The notes under the pieces were generated by a model that searched no databases, had not been told where the DNA came from, and saw nothing but the letters and a program-made list of their open reading frames with translations. Positions 14,412 to 23,775 of a stretch of 30,006 nucleotides of DNA are shown in pieces. The stretch comes from Betaproteobacteria bacterium (GTDB taxonomy: Bacteria; Pseudomonadota; Gammaproteobacteria; Burkholderiales; SG8-41): contig JANYDM010000150.1 of the NCBI GenBank assembly GCA_025363575.1, positions 1 to 30,006 on the forward strand. The letters run 5' to 3'. The first letter of the stretch is position 1. Each line of letters begins with the position of its first letter. A program made the translations under genes and the position numbers.

Positions 14412-15533
14412 ATGCAGCGGCTGAGCTCGCCCGCGCGCCCCGACTGGCACAGTAAATTCGCGGCGCTCGGCTTCACGTTTCATTCGGCGGACGGCGGCTA
14501 TTGGAACGAGACCGCGTGCTACCGTTTCTCGGCGGATGAGATCGACGAGCTCGAAGCGGCCACGCAGGAGCTGCACCGGCTCGCGCTCGCCGCCGTCAAG
14601 CACATCATCGGCGAAGCGCGCTGCGCCGAAATGCTGATCCCGCCGGCGTACATTCCGTTCGTCGAGCATTCGTGGCTGCAGGATGCGCCGTCGCTGTACG
14701 GCCGTTTCGATCTTGCCTACGACGGCTGCCAGCCGCCCAAGCTGCTCGAATACAACGCCGACACACCGACTTCGCTGCTCGAAGCCGCGGTTGCGCAGTG
14801 GCAATGGCTCGAAGAAACCGGCCGCCCCGACCAGTTCAACTCGCTCCACGAGAAAATCATCGCGCGCTGGCGCGTGCTGGCGGACGGCTTGGCCGCGGGG
14901 ACAACATTGCATTTTTCGTGCGTGCAGGACAATGAAGAAGACCGCGTCACCGTGGAGTATCTGCGCGACACCGCCATGCAGGCCGGTCTCGCCACTGCAT
15001 TCGTGCACATGGAAGGCCTCGGCTGGAACGGCGAATCATTCATCGATCTCGAAGGCCAGCCCGTCACCGCATGGTTCAAGCTCTACCCCTGGGAATGGCT
15101 GATGCGCGAACCGTACGGCGCGCATCTTACGACTGCGCAATTGACGATAGTCGAGCCGCCGTGGAAAGCGTTGCTGTCGAACAAGGCGATACTCGCAGTG
15201 CTATGGGAATTGTTCCCCGATCATCCCAATCTCCTGCCCGCCTATTTCACGCCGGATTACCTCGGCTCGACGTTTGTGAAAAAGCCGTTCTTCTCGCGCG
15301 AAGGCGCCAACGTGACTTTCGCCAGCGGCAAGCGCGAGATCAGCACGGGCGGGCTGTACGGCGCGGAAGGCTTCGTCTACCAGGCGCGCGCCGAGCTGCC
15401 CGGGTTCGACGGGCGCTATCCCGTACTAGGCACGTGGATAGTCGGCGACGAGCCCGCAGGCATGGGCGTACGCGAGGACGTCACACCCATCACCACCAAT
15501 ATGAGCCGTTTCGTGCCGCACTATTTCGACTGA
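14412..15533 (+). CDS. YgiC/YjfC-like ATP-grasp peptide ligase (glutathionylspermidine synthase-like)
   Basis: 373 residues from ATG at 14412, 6 bases after the upstream stop. Family blocks are LEYNADTPTSLLEAAVAQW, SCVQDNEEDRVTVEYL, KLYPWEWLM, KAILAVLWELFPDHPNLLPA, FVKKPFFSREGANV and GTWIVGDEPAGMGVRED. The fold is that of the synthetase domain of E. coli Gss; the amidase domain is absent, as in YgiC and YjfC. It should join a carboxylate to an amine with ATP in the cytoplasm, but glutathione and spermidine are not established as substrates for this short form. It lies between its usual partners: the DUF1190 lipoprotein and the DUF350 membrane protein. Confidence 0.92.
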   Translation: MQRLSSPARPDWHSKFAALGFTFHSADGGYWNETACYRFSADEIDELEAATQELHRLALAAVKHIIGEARCAEMLIPPAYIPFVEHSWLQDAPSLYGRFDLAYDGCQPPKLLEYNADTPTSLLEAAVAQWQWLEETGRPDQFNSLHEKIIARWRVLADGLAAGTTLHFSCVQDNEEDRVTVEYLRDTAMQAGLATAFVHMEGLGWNGESFIDLEGQPVTAWFKLYPWEWLMREPYGAHLTTAQLTIVEPPWKALLSNKAILAVLWELFPDHPNLLPAYFTPDYLGSTFVKKPFFSREGANVTFASGKREISTGGLYGAEGFVYQARAELPGFDGRYPVLGTWIVGDEPAGMGVREDVTPITTNMSRFVPHYFD

Positions 15534-15553
15534 CATGCAACAAGGAGAACCGC

Positions 15554-15973
15554 ATGGATAACACCTGGCTGAATATCGAATTGACCGGCGTCGCGCTGCA
15601 TCTTGTCTACTTCGCGGTCGCGATGGTTGCGATGCTCCTGTTCGTTGCGATCTACACGGCAATCACGCCGTATCAGGAAATCAGGTTGATCCGCCAGGGC
15701 AATTCGGCGGCGGCCGTGTCGCTGGGCGGCGCCATGCTCGGATACACCTGCCCGCTGGCGCAGGCCGTCTCGCAAAGCGCAAGCCTGCCCGACATGCTGT
15801 TGTGGAGCGGCGTCGGGCTGGCCGCGCAGCTCCTCGCCTACGGCATTACGCGGCTGGTGCTGCCGAAGCTGTCGGCCGACGTATATGAGGGTAAAATCGC
15901 GCCCGCCATCTTTCTTGCCACATTGTCGATCGCCATCGGGATACTTAACGCGGCGGCGATGTCAGACGGCTAA
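15554..15973 (+). CDS. YjfL-like DUF350 inner-membrane protein
   Basis: 139 residues from ATG at 15554, with AAGGAG 6 bases upstream. Four hydrophobic helices are visible (about 14-36, 53-70, 78-98 and 113-135), arranged as two DUF350 halves. [20 protein letters not shown] and the Pro-containing helix [14 protein letters not shown] are typical of the family. Function is unknown; the E. coli relative YjfL lies in an operon with yjfM and yjfC, as here. It probably forms a membrane unit with the lipoprotein at 14016. ygiQ starts 22 bases after its stop. Confidence 0.9.
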   Translation: MDNTWLNIELTGVALHLVYFAVAMVAMLLFVAIYTAITPYQEIRLIRQGNSAAAVSLGGAMLGYTCPLAQAVSQSASLPDMLLWSGVGLAAQLLAYGITRLVLPKLSADVYEGKIAPAIFLATLSIAIGILNAAAMSDG

Positions 15974-15995
15974 CGCGTTAATTAAATCAATCCGC

Positions 15996-18179
15996 ATGCA
16001 CGCAGCCGTACCCAAACAACTCACCGCCTACCGCAAGCACTGGGCCCAGCGCTTCGGCACGGCGCCTTTCCTGCCGATGTCGCGCGCGGAGATGGATGTG
16101 CTCGGCTGGGATTCGTGCGACGTCATTCTCGTCACCGGCGACGCCTACATCGACCACCCGAGCTTCGGCATGGCGCTGGTCGGCCGCCTGCTCGAAGCGC
16201 AGGGCTTTCGCGTCGGCATCATTAGCCAGCCCGACTGGCAATCGGCGGACGACTTCGCGCGCCTCGGCAAGCCCAACCTGTATTTCGGCGTGACGGCCGG
16301 CAACATGGATTCAATGGTCAACCGCTACACAGCCGACCGCAAGATACGCTCCGACGATTCGTACACCCCCGGCTCGGCGGCGAACAAGCGTCCGGACCGC
16401 GCCGTCATCGTTTATTCGCAACGCTGCCGCGAAGCTTTTCCTGATGCGGCGCTGGTCATCGGCAGCATAGAGGCGAGCCTGCGCCGCATCGCGCATTACG
16501 ATTACTGGTCGGACAAAGTGCGCCGCTCTATCCTCCCGGATTCGAAAGCGGACCTGCTGATATTCGGCAATGCCGAGCGCGCGATAGTCGAGCTCACGCA
16601 CCGGCTGGCCAAAGGTGAAGCCATCGCCGATATCCGCGACCTGCGCGGCACTGCGTTCATGGCGCCGCACGGCTGGCGGCCCGCGGGCTGGACCGAAGCG
16701 GATTCCACGACAGTCGATACGCCGGGCGCGATCAATCCGCATCCGGACCCGTACGAGATGAAGACGAAAAATCCGGCGGCTGCCTCTGCCAATGCTGTCT
16801 CGTTGCCCGCCAATGTGCATCCGATCCGCATTCAGACCCGCGCCGAGCGGCTCACCGCTCGCCAGGACGAACGCGCGCGCACGGTGATACGCTTGCCGTC
16901 GTACGAGCAGGTGACCAAAGACCCCGTGCTCTACGCGCACGCGTCGCGCACCTTCCATCTCGAATCCAATCCCGGCAATGCGCGCGCGCTGGTGCAAGCG
17001 CACGGCGAAGGCGCGAGCTTGCGCGACGTCTGGCTGAATCCGCCGCCCATCCCGCTGACGACGCCGGAGATGGACCATGTGTATGGACTGCCGTACGCGC
17101 GGGCGCCGCATCCCGCTTACGGCGACGCCCGCATTCCCGCGTGGGAAATGATTCGCCACTCTGTCAACATCATGCGCGGCTGCTTCGGCGGCTGCACATT
17201 CTGCTCGATCACCGAGCACGAGGGCCGCATCATCCAGAGCCGCTCAGAAGCGTCGATCCTGCGCGAAATTGAAGAAATCCGCGACAAGACGCCGGGTTTC
17301 ACCGGTGTTATCTCGGATGTCGGCGGGCCGACCGCGAATATGTATCGCATGGCATGCAAAGACCCGAAGATCGAATCTGCGTGCCGCCGGCTCTCGTGCG
17401 TATTCCCCGATGTCTGCGAAAACCTGGGCACGGATCATGCACCGCTCATCAATCTTTATCGCAAGGCGCGCGCGCTACCCGGCATCAAGAAAGTCTTCGT
17501 TGCGTCCGGCCTGCGCTACGATCTCGCCGTGCGCTCGCCCGAGTACGTGAAAGAGCTTGCCACCCACCACGTCGGCGGTTATTTGAAGATCGCGCCTGAG
17601 CACATCGAAGAAGGCCCGCTCTCGAAGATGATGAAGCCGGGCGTCGGCAGCTACGACAAGTTCAAGGAAATGTTCGACCGCTTTTCGCGCGAAGCCGGCA
17701 AGGAGCAGTACCTGATTCCCTACTTCATCGCCGCGCACCCGGGCACTACCGACGAAGACATGCTCGCGCTGGCACTGTGGCTCAAGCACAACGGCTTCCG
17801 CCTCGACCAGGTGCAGACCTTCCTGCCGACGCCGCTGGCGCTGGCAACCGCGATGTATCACACCAACAAGAACCCGCTGCGCAAAGTGACCGCGACTTCC
17901 GAACACGTGAAGATCGTCCGCGGCGGCCGCCAGCGCCGGCTGCACAAAGCCTTCCTGCGCTATCACGACGCGGAGAACTGGCCGCTGCTGCGCGAAGCAT
18001 TGAATCGCATGGGCCGCGCAGACCTCATCGGCAACGGCAAGCGCCACCTCGTGCCCGCATTCCAGCCCGTCGGCACCGGCGGCGGCGCACGCGATACGCA
18101 TGTTCGCCGCACGATGCCGCCGCTCGCACGGCCTGCCGTCTATCGCAAGCTCGCGGCCAAAGCGAAGCGTGTACGCTGA
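15996..18179 (+). CDS. ygiQ: YgiQ-family radical SAM protein (UPF0313)
   Basis: 727 residues from ATG at 15996 ([20 protein letters not shown]), near the family length. The N-terminal third resembles a cobalamin-binding-like Rossmann domain ([20 protein letters not shown]). The radical SAM cluster motif is CFGGCTFC with Cys396, Cys400 and Cys403, followed by [10 protein letters not shown] and GPTANMYRM; the C-terminal part has [20 protein letters not shown] and [11 protein letters not shown]. The enzyme must bind 4Fe-4S and S-adenosylmethionine; its substrate is not known. The linker around 280-310 is Pro/Ala-rich and low in conservation. It is followed after 5 bases by a cupin gene, so the pair is likely cotranscribed. 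Confidence 0.95.
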   Translation: MHAAVPKQLTAYRKHWAQRFGTAPFLPMSRAEMDVLGWDSCDVILVTGDAYIDHPSFGMALVGRLLEAQGFRVGIISQPDWQSADDFARLGKPNLYFGVTAGNMDSMVNRYTADRKIRSDDSYTPGSAANKRPDRAVIVYSQRCREAFPDAALVIGSIEASLRRIAHYDYWSDKVRRSILPDSKADLLIFGNAERAIVELTHRLAKGEAIADIRDLRGTAFMAPHGWRPAGWTEADSTTVDTPGAINPHPDPYEMKTKNPAAASANAVSLPANVHPIRIQTRAERLTARQDERARTVIRLPSYEQVTKDPVLYAHASRTFHLESNPGNARALVQAHGEGASLRDVWLNPPPIPLTTPEMDHVYGLPYARAPHPAYGDARIPAWEMIRHSVNIMRGCFGGCTFCSITEHEGRIIQSRSEASILREIEEIRDKTPGFTGVISDVGGPTANMYRMACKDPKIESACRRLSCVFPDVCENLGTDHAPLINLYRKARALPGIKKVFVASGLRYDLAVRSPEYVKELATHHVGGYLKIAPEHIEEGPLSKMMKPGVGSYDKFKEMFDRFSREAGKEQYLIPYFIAAHPGTTDEDMLALALWLKHNGFRLDQVQTFLPTPLALATAMYHTNKNPLRKVTATSEHVKIVRGGRQRRLHKAFLRYHDAENWPLLREALNRMGRADLIGNGKRHLVPAFQPVGTGGGARDTHVRRTMPPLARPAVYRKLAAKAKRVR

Positions 18180-18184
18180 ACCGC

Positions 18185-18532
18185 ATGGATAAAAACCTGC
18201 AGCCCGTCAAAGATGCAAGCCACCTTTATCCCGTCGAGCGCCGCGCGCGCCATGCCGAGCGGGCGGGATTTCGCATCAGCGAACTGCAGATCTCACCGGC
18301 ACAGCAGGTGCCGTGGCATTTTCACAGCAACATCCGCGACACGTTCTATGTGCTCGAGGGCAGCATCCGCATCTTTATGCGCGAACCGAAGGAAGAAGTC
18401 CGGCTGGCCATCGGCGAGACGTACACGGTCGCGGCGAAGCGCCCGCACCTTGTCATAAACGGCGGCGCGACCTCGGCGACGTTTCTCATACTCCAGGGTG
18501 TCGGCGAATACGACTACGTGCCGCTGGTGTAG
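18185..18532 (+). CDS. Small cupin-domain protein
   Basis: 115 residues from ATG at 18185, 5 bases after the ygiQ stop. A single cupin barrel carries [20 protein letters not shown], with His45 and His47 as metal ligands; the usual Glu of that motif is Asp52. The second motif is RPHLVINGG with the third His. Such small cupins may be metal-dependent enzymes or sensors; the exact function cannot be told. Its position suggests it belongs with ygiQ. After it come 88 bases with a small GC hairpin (GCCGCTGATTGCGGC) before the ABC transporter gene. Confidence 0.88.
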   Translation: MDKNLQPVKDASHLYPVERRARHAERAGFRISELQISPAQQVPWHFHSNIRDTFYVLEGSIRIFMREPKEEVRLAIGETYTVAAKRPHLVINGGATSATFLILQGVGEYDYVPLV

Positions 18533-18620
18533 ACGCACGGGCTGCTGCCGCTGATTGCGGCAGGAGACTTTGAATAAAGCCTGTTTGCGCGCATCATTCC
18601 TGCTGTAAGCGCCCTCTGCC

Positions 18621-20570
18621 ATGTACCGCTACCTACAGTCCCGCATCCGCGGCACCGCCCGCGCCAGCACCGGCACGCCGCCGCCGGGCCTGATTGCCTT
18701 CTACTGGCATTTCGTGCGCCAGACCAAGCGCTGGTACGGGCTGATGTTTATGACCAGCCTGGCGGTCGCGCTGATCGACATGGTGATACCGGTGTTCATC
18801 GGCCGGCTGGTGTCGCTGATGGAAGCCGCCGACCGCCACGCCGCGCTGGGGGCCGAATCGAACATGCTCGCCGGCATGGCGGTGCTTATCCTGCTCGTGC
18901 GACCGATGGTGCTGTTCGCCGATGTCGCGATCCGCCAGAACGTCTTGATCCCCGGCGTGACCAGCATGATCCGCTGGCAGAGCCACTGGCACGTCGTGCG
19001 GCAGAACCTGCCGTTCTTCCAGAACGATTTCGCCGGGCGCATCGCGCAACGCGTGATGCAGACCGCAAACGCATTGCGCGAGAGCGTGATGTCGAGCATA
19101 CGCGCGGTGTTCTACATAGTCGTCTACGGCAGCACCGCCTTCGTGCTGATGGCCGCCGCGGACTGGCGGCTCGGCCTGCCGACGTTGCTCTGGTTCATGG
19201 GTTACCTTGTGTTCCTGCGTTACTTCGTGCCGCGCATGCGCGATCTCGCGCGCGCGAGCTCGGAAGCGCGTTCGCTCATCATGGGACGCATCGTCGACAG
19301 CTATGCCAATATCCTCACCGTCAAGCTCTTTGCGCGCATCGCCGACGAAGACGCCCACGTGCGCGAAGTTATCGACGAGCACCAGGATGCGATGAGCGCG
19401 CACATGCGCCTCATCTCGCAATTCATGTTCTGGCTGGCCGCGATGAACGCGCTGTTATTGACCGGCACCGCGGCCATCGGCATCTGGCTGTGGGTGCAGG
19501 GCATGGTCAGCGCTGGCGTCGTCGCCACCGCGCTGCCGCTGGCGTGGCAGATCGCCAACGTCGCCGGCTGGGTAAGCTGGGAAATCACCGGCATATTCGA
19601 GAACATAGGCGCCGTGCAGGAAGGCATGCAGACGATTGCAGTGCCGCTCAGCGGCCTCGACCGGCCCGGCGCCGTTGAGCTCGAAGTTCCGCGCGGCGAA
19701 ATTCGCTTCGAAAACGTGTTCTTCAGCTATGGCAAAGGCGCAGGCCATGCGGTGCTCGACGAGCTCACGTTCACCATACGGCCGGGCGAGCGCGTCGGCC
19801 TCGTCGGGCGCTCCGGCGCCGGCAAATCGACGCTGGTGAACCTGCTGCTGCATTTCTACGAACCGGAGCGCGGCCGTATCCTCATCGACGGGCGCGACAT
19901 CATGGAAGTCACCCAGGAAAGCCTGCGTGCGGCCGTCGGCATGGTGACGCAAGACACCTCGCTGCTGCACCGCTCGATTGCCGCCAATATCCGCTACAGC
20001 CGGCCGGACGCAACCGACGAGCAGGTCGAGCTGGCCGCGCGCAAAGCGCAGGCGCACGAATTCATCCGCGGCCTGCGCGACTGGAAAGATCGCGCCGGCT
20101 ATGACGCGCACGTTGGAGAACGCGGCGTGAAACTTTCTGGCGGGCAGCGCCAGCGCGTCGCGCTCGCGCGCGTGATCCTCAAGAATGCGCCTATCCTCGT
20201 GCTCGACGAAGCGACCTCCGCGCTCGACAGCGAAGTCGAGATCGCGATTCAGGAACAGCTCGTCGGCCTGATGGAAGGCAAGACCGTCATCGCGATCGCG
20301 CATCGGCTCTCCACCATCGCGCGCATGGACCGCCTCATCGTGCTCGAGCAGGGCCGCATCGTCGAAGAAGGATCGCACGACGACCTTCTGCGCCTTGGCG
20401 GACACTACGCGAAACTGTGGGGCCACCAGTCCGGCGGATTTCTCGGGCACGAGGACATCGCGATTGAAACTGCTACAGAGCCGGTCGAAGAGCCGCCGCC
20501 CGACGATAAGCACGTCGAGCCGGTGGCTGAAGCGGGGACGGATGATGCGCCTGTCGTCACACGAGCGTAG
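18621..20570 (+). CDS. ABC exporter, fused permease-ATPase half-transporter
   Basis: 649 residues from ATG at 18621; no ribosome site is obvious. The N-terminal membrane domain has six hydrophobic helices within about residues 45-330 (first MFMTSLAVALIDMVIPVFIG). The ATPase has Walker A GRSGAGKST (396-404), the Q-loop MVTQDTSLL, signature LSGGQRQRVALARV (505 on), Walker B ILVLDEATSALDS (Asp529, Glu530) and the H-loop His561, all intact. The C-terminus has an acidic Pro-rich extension of about 40 residues. It should work as a homodimer that exports a hydrophobic or lipid-like substrate from the inner membrane. The substrate cannot be read from sequence; the MsbA-like layout and the nearby envelope genes hint at a lipid or peptide. 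Confidence 0.93.
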   Translation: MYRYLQSRIRGTARASTGTPPPGLIAFYWHFVRQTKRWYGLMFMTSLAVALIDMVIPVFIGRLVSLMEAADRHAALGAESNMLAGMAVLILLVRPMVLFADVAIRQNVLIPGVTSMIRWQSHWHVVRQNLPFFQNDFAGRIAQRVMQTANALRESVMSSIRAVFYIVVYGSTAFVLMAAADWRLGLPTLLWFMGYLVFLRYFVPRMRDLARASSEARSLIMGRIVDSYANILTVKLFARIADEDAHVREVIDEHQDAMSAHMRLISQFMFWLAAMNALLLTGTAAIGIWLWVQGMVSAGVVATALPLAWQIANVAGWVSWEITGIFENIGAVQEGMQTIAVPLSGLDRPGAVELEVPRGEIRFENVFFSYGKGAGHAVLDELTFTIRPGERVGLVGRSGAGKSTLVNLLLHFYEPERGRILIDGRDIMEVTQESLRAAVGMVTQDTSLLHRSIAANIRYSRPDATDEQVELAARKAQAHEFIRGLRDWKDRAGYDAHVGERGVKLSGGQRQRVALARVILKNAPILVLDEATSALDSEVEIAIQEQLVGLMEGKTVIAIAHRLSTIARMDRLIVLEQGRIVEEGSHDDLLRLGGHYAKLWGHQSGGFLGHEDIAIETATEPVEEPPPDDKHVEPVAEAGTDDAPVVTRA

Positions 20571-20649
20571 GGCCAGAGATGAACGTTACCGGTAGACAGC
20601 GGCCGTCGTGATCACACGGACCAGCCGCTGTCTCATCACCGAGATTGCT

Positions 20650-20655
20650 TATAAT
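20650..20655 (+). promoter_or_regulatory. -10 element of the broken GNAT gene
   Basis: A perfect TATAAT at 20650-20655 (context TTGCTTATAATTCG) lies 45 bases before the ATG at 20701. The sequence 17 bases upstream is a poor -35. The site supports a start at 20701 rather than at the earlier in-frame GTG at 20608, which would lie upstream of the promoter. Confidence 0.45.
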
Positions 20656-20700
20656 TCGAGTATTGAGAACGGCATCGTATCCCCCATTGACCTGCAAGCA

Positions 20701-21279
20701 ATGCATCTGGTCTGGCCGTCGGAACGCTATTTGCCCGGCTACGTCGCAGCACTCAAGCGCGGCTGGTCGCCGAACAACCTGCGGCTGGAAGCCGGGCACG
20801 AAGAGCTGGAAAAAATCACGGCTGATCCAGCACAGTTTCCGGGTGAGATGGTCGACCGGGAAGCCAAGGGCCCGCCCATCCTCATGCCTGACGGCACGTT
20901 CGTGCCGCGCCTGCCCGGATACCGGCGCTGGATGTAGGACGGCGAATTCTGCGGCAGCATCCAGCTCCGCTGGCAACGCGGCACGAACGCTCTGCCGCCT
21001 TATTGCCTCGGGCATATTGGATACGCCGTGGTTCCGTGGAAAGAAGGAAAGGGCTATGCCAAGCGGGCATTGAAAGAAATATTGCTCGACGCGCGCCGCG
21101 AGGGCTTGGCGTATGTCGAAATCACCACGACGCCGTCCAACATCGCATCGCAGCGCGTAATTCAGGCGAACGGCGCAGAATTCATCGAGAAATTTACAAA
21201 GACCGCGCATTCGGCGGCACCGAAGAACTACGATTTCGAATCACGCTCAAATAATGAGAGCCCCTATGCAAGACGATGA
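20701..21279 (+). pseudogene. GNAT-family acetyltransferase interrupted by an in-frame amber codon
   Basis: From ATG at 20701 the frame gives MHLVWPSERYLPGYVAALKR, a typical start of a GNAT family (COG3981-like), and continues to a TAG at 20935-20937 in the context RRWM-stop-DGEFCGSIQ. The same frame then goes on with HIGYAVVPWKEGKGYAKRAL, the acetyl-CoA-binding loop region, and IASQRVIQANGAEFIEKF, stopping at 21279. No frameshift is needed. A Trp codon (TGG) in homologues turned into TAG by one change is the simplest explanation. The acetyl-CoA site lies after the stop, so the short product would be inactive unless the stop is read through. A sequencing error is the main alternative. Confidence 0.85.
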
Positions 21280-21673
21280 GCAGGCAATACGCGATCTGGT
21301 TGCAACGTGGATGACTGCTACCAAAGCAGGCGAACTCGAAAAGGTCCTGAGCCTGATGACCGACGACGCCGTGTTCCTGTTGGCCGGCCATCCGCCGCTG
21401 ATGGGCAAAGCCGCGTACGCGGCGGCTGCCAAACCGCCGGCGGGAAAGCAGGCGCCGACCTTCGACGGCAAAAACACAATCAAGGAAATCAAAGTGCTCG
21501 GCGACTGGGCCTATATGTGGACCGAGCTGACCGTCGTGGTGCAGCCGCCCGGCGGAGCGCCTGCAATCACGCGCTCGGGCAATACACTCACCATACTCAA
21601 CAAGCAGTACGGCCATTGGCTGCTCGCGCGCGATGCAAACATGCTCACTACGGCTGCGAAACCGGCCTCGTAG
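21266..21673 (+). CDS. SnoaL/NTF2-like protein (DUF4440 / SgcJ type)
   Basis: 135 residues from ATG at 21266, chosen for GAGAG just upstream; an in-frame ATG at 21254 is possible. The sequence starts MQDDEQAIRDLVATWMTATK and has DDAVFLLAGHPPLMGKAAYA, WAYMWTELTV and a C-terminal strand WLLARDANML, the pattern of a cone-shaped NTF2-like barrel. Relatives include hypothetical proteins and small hydrolase or isomerase-like enzymes, so the function is unknown. The gene overlaps the tail of the broken GNAT frame and converges on an ATP-grasp gene 13 bases beyond its stop. No signal peptide is present. Confidence 0.88.
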   Translation: MQDDEQAIRDLVATWMTATKAGELEKVLSLMTDDAVFLLAGHPPLMGKAAYAAAAKPPAGKQAPTFDGKNTIKEIKVLGDWAYMWTELTVVVQPPGGAPAITRSGNTLTILNKQYGHWLLARDANMLTTAAKPAS

Positions 21674-21686
21674 TCCCCTGTCGGTA

Positions 21687-22706
21687 TCACCTGCCGCGAT
21701 ACCGCTTTCTCGCCGTCTCCACAATCCGCGGTATCAGGGTGCGGTATTCGATGCCGACGAAACATAGATTGCGCCCCAGCGTATTCGGCGTGAGATCGGA
21801 ATTGGGGTTCGCCTCGATGAATACGAGCCGGCCATCGTCTGTCAGCCGGAAATCGAGCCGCGCGTAATCGCGCAGCTGCAGCGCGCGAAAAACCTTCTTG
21901 CCGTAATCCTGCACCTGACGGAGCACGCGCGGCGGCACTTTCGCCAGGCGGTAGCACACGCGCCATTTGGTGCGATAGGCGCCATCGTTCTTAAGACGGT
22001 AGGTCGCAAATTTTGGCGCCGACGCTTTCTTGCTGCCGACGACCATTTCGGTCGGCGCCAGCACGCGCGGCTCGTTGCCGATGACACCCACGTAAATATC
22101 GCGGCCGGGAACAAATTCTTCGCAAATGACCGGCTCGCGCAGCCGCGAACGAATCGCTTTCACCCGCTTGCGCAATTCATTGTCGCTCCGCACCAGCGCA
22201 TGCTTGGTGATTTCATCGGAGCCGTCCCCGAGGCGCGGCTTGACGATGAGCGGATACGGCAGGCCGGGATTTTCAATGCGGTCCGAAGGCGCCAGTGTGA
22301 ACGAACACGGAACGTCTACGCCAGCCGCGGCGGCCAGCGAAGTGGACAGCGCCTTGTCGCGGCATATCTGCAGGCCGGCCGGCCCGGTGCCGGTGTAGGG
22401 CAACTTCAGGACGTCGAGCAGGCCGGCGATCGCGTGGTCGAGCTTGCGGTCGCCATCGACCCACTCTGTCAAATTAAAAACGATGCGCGGCTTGAGCTTT
22501 TTGAGTGCAATGACCGTTGCGCCGATATCGGGACTGAACGGCACGACCGTCACGTCCTTGTAGCGCGGGCGCAGCGCGTTGTAGACATGCGTCTCCATGC
22601 TCGAGCGGTCGGGCACGAAGCGGCCGGCCTTGTTGTGTTCGCCGTTCTCCGCGTCGACCAGCATTACAACGTCGCAGCGTTTGCGTGCAGCTTTGCGTTG
22701 CGCCAT
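21687..22706 (-). CDS. D-Ala-D-Ala ligase-like ATP-grasp enzyme
   Basis: 339 residues from ATG at 22706. The N-terminal domain has VVMLVDAENGEHNKAGRF and VFNLTEWVDGDRKLDHAIAG; the ATP-grasp domain has LPYTGTGPAGLQICRDKALS, YPLIVKPRLGDGSDEITKHA, CEEFVPGRDIYVGVIGN and the magnesium-binding IEANPNSDLTPN at the end. This is the layout of D-alanine-D-alanine ligase, yet the usual N-terminal Ddl motif and several substrate loops differ, and no cell-wall genes are near. It probably joins an amino acid or peptide to an amine or carboxylate using ATP; the substrate is unknown. It diverges from a Bug-family gene (118-base gap) and converges with the SnoaL-like gene. Confidence 0.87.
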   Translation of the reverse strand: MAQRKAARKRCDVVMLVDAENGEHNKAGRFVPDRSSMETHVYNALRPRYKDVTVVPFSPDIGATVIALKKLKPRIVFNLTEWVDGDRKLDHAIAGLLDVLKLPYTGTGPAGLQICRDKALSTSLAAAAGVDVPCSFTLAPSDRIENPGLPYPLIVKPRLGDGSDEITKHALVRSDNELRKRVKAIRSRLREPVICEEFVPGRDIYVGVIGNEPRVLAPTEMVVGSKKASAPKFATYRLKNDGAYRTKWRVCYRLAKVPPRVLRQVQDYGKKVFRALQLRDYARLDFRLTDDGRLVFIEANPNSDLTPNTLGRNLCFVGIEYRTLIPRIVETARKRYRGR

Positions 22707-22824
22707 GGCGGAATTGTAACCGTTCCGGCACTGCGTTGCGTTGATGCGCCGGCGCTGCTATTGTCTGCGCCTTGCAAAAAGCTGCGCGTCGCGCGAAAAA
22801 AATCATTCAGCAACCGGAGGAAAC

Positions 22825-23775
22825 ATGAAGTTCACCGCCATCGCATTGGCATCACTGGCCGCCGTATTCAGCAGCGGCCTGTCCGCCCAACCCTGCCCCG
22901 ACAAAAACCTTAATTACTGGCAGGCCTTCCCTGCGGGCGGTGAATCGGACATTGCCGCACGCCACCAGCAGGTGGTGCTCAAAAAGAAATGCCCGAACAT
23001 CGAAACCATCATGCAATACAAGCCGGGCGCCGGCGGCGGCCTGATGTGGTCGCAGATGAACGGCCTGCCGAACGACGGTTACAACGTCGTCGGCGTGAAC
23101 CTCCCGCATATCGTGCTGCAGCCGTTCGAGGGCCAGGTCCAGTACAAGACCGAAGACATTACGCCCGTCTACTGGTTTCACTTCACGCCTGACGCCATTG
23201 TGGTGTCCAACGACAGCCCGATCAAGACTTTCGCCGACCTCGTGAAAATGGCCAAGGCGCAGCCCGGCAAACTGACTCTGGGCGGCTCCGGCACGAACAC
23301 TGCAAACCACGCGGCACATGAGAAGCTGCAGGCGGTCGCGGGTATTCACACCACCTATGTGCCCTACAAAGGCACCGGCGACCTGACGCCCGCGGTGATC
23401 GGCCAGCAAGTGACTGGCGCGATGTCATATACCGCGTTCGCCATCAATACCAAGGACAGGGTGCGCGCTCTGGCGGTGGCAATGGACAAGCGCCACCCTC
23501 TGCTGCCCGACGTGCCGACTTTCAAGGAACTGGGTTTCGACTGGGTCGACGGCGCGTTCCGCGGCATCGGCATGCCGAAATCCACCCCGCCCGAAGTGCG
23601 CAAGCGCATGTCGGACCTGTGGGCGGCGCTCAACAACGATCCGGAAATGAAAGAGCTCGCGTTCAAGAGCGGCTTCGAGCTCGTCAATGTCGGCGTCGAC
23701 AAGATGGACGCTTTCATGAAAGAACGCACGCGCGCCTACAGCGATGTCGCGAAGCGCATGGGATTGGTTAAGTAA
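22825..23775 (+). CDS. Second Bug/TctC-family periplasmic solute-binding protein
   Basis: 316 residues from ATG at 22825, with a very good ribosome site (CGGAGGAAAC). The signal peptide MKFTAIALASLAAVFSSGLS is cut about after SAQ. The mature protein has AFPAGGESDIAARHQQVVL, the Gly-rich loop YKPGAGGGLMWSQM, TLGGSGTNTANHAAHE, YVPYKGTGDLTPAVIGQQV and LLPDVPTFKELGFDWV, all typical. One Cys pair (Cys24 and Cys44 region) may form a disulfide. No tctA or tctB lies nearby, so it must use a distant permease or act as a sensor component. It resembles the protein at 11053 only at family level. Confidence 0.94.
   Translation: MKFTAIALASLAAVFSSGLSAQPCPDKNLNYWQAFPAGGESDIAARHQQVVLKKKCPNIETIMQYKPGAGGGLMWSQMNGLPNDGYNVVGVNLPHIVLQPFEGQVQYKTEDITPVYWFHFTPDAIVVSNDSPIKTFADLVKMAKAQPGKLTLGGSGTNTANHAAHEKLQAVAGIHTTYVPYKGTGDLTPAVIGQQVTGAMSYTAFAINTKDRVRALAVAMDKRHPLLPDVPTFKELGFDWVDGAFRGIGMPKSTPPEVRKRMSDLWAALNNDPEMKELAFKSGFELVNVGVDKMDAFMKERTRAYSDVAKRMGLVK

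Noticed and set aside
20608..20700. GTG start 93 bases upstream for the GNAT gene
   Set aside because: It lies upstream of a perfect -10 element, and similarity to the family begins at the ATG at 20701.
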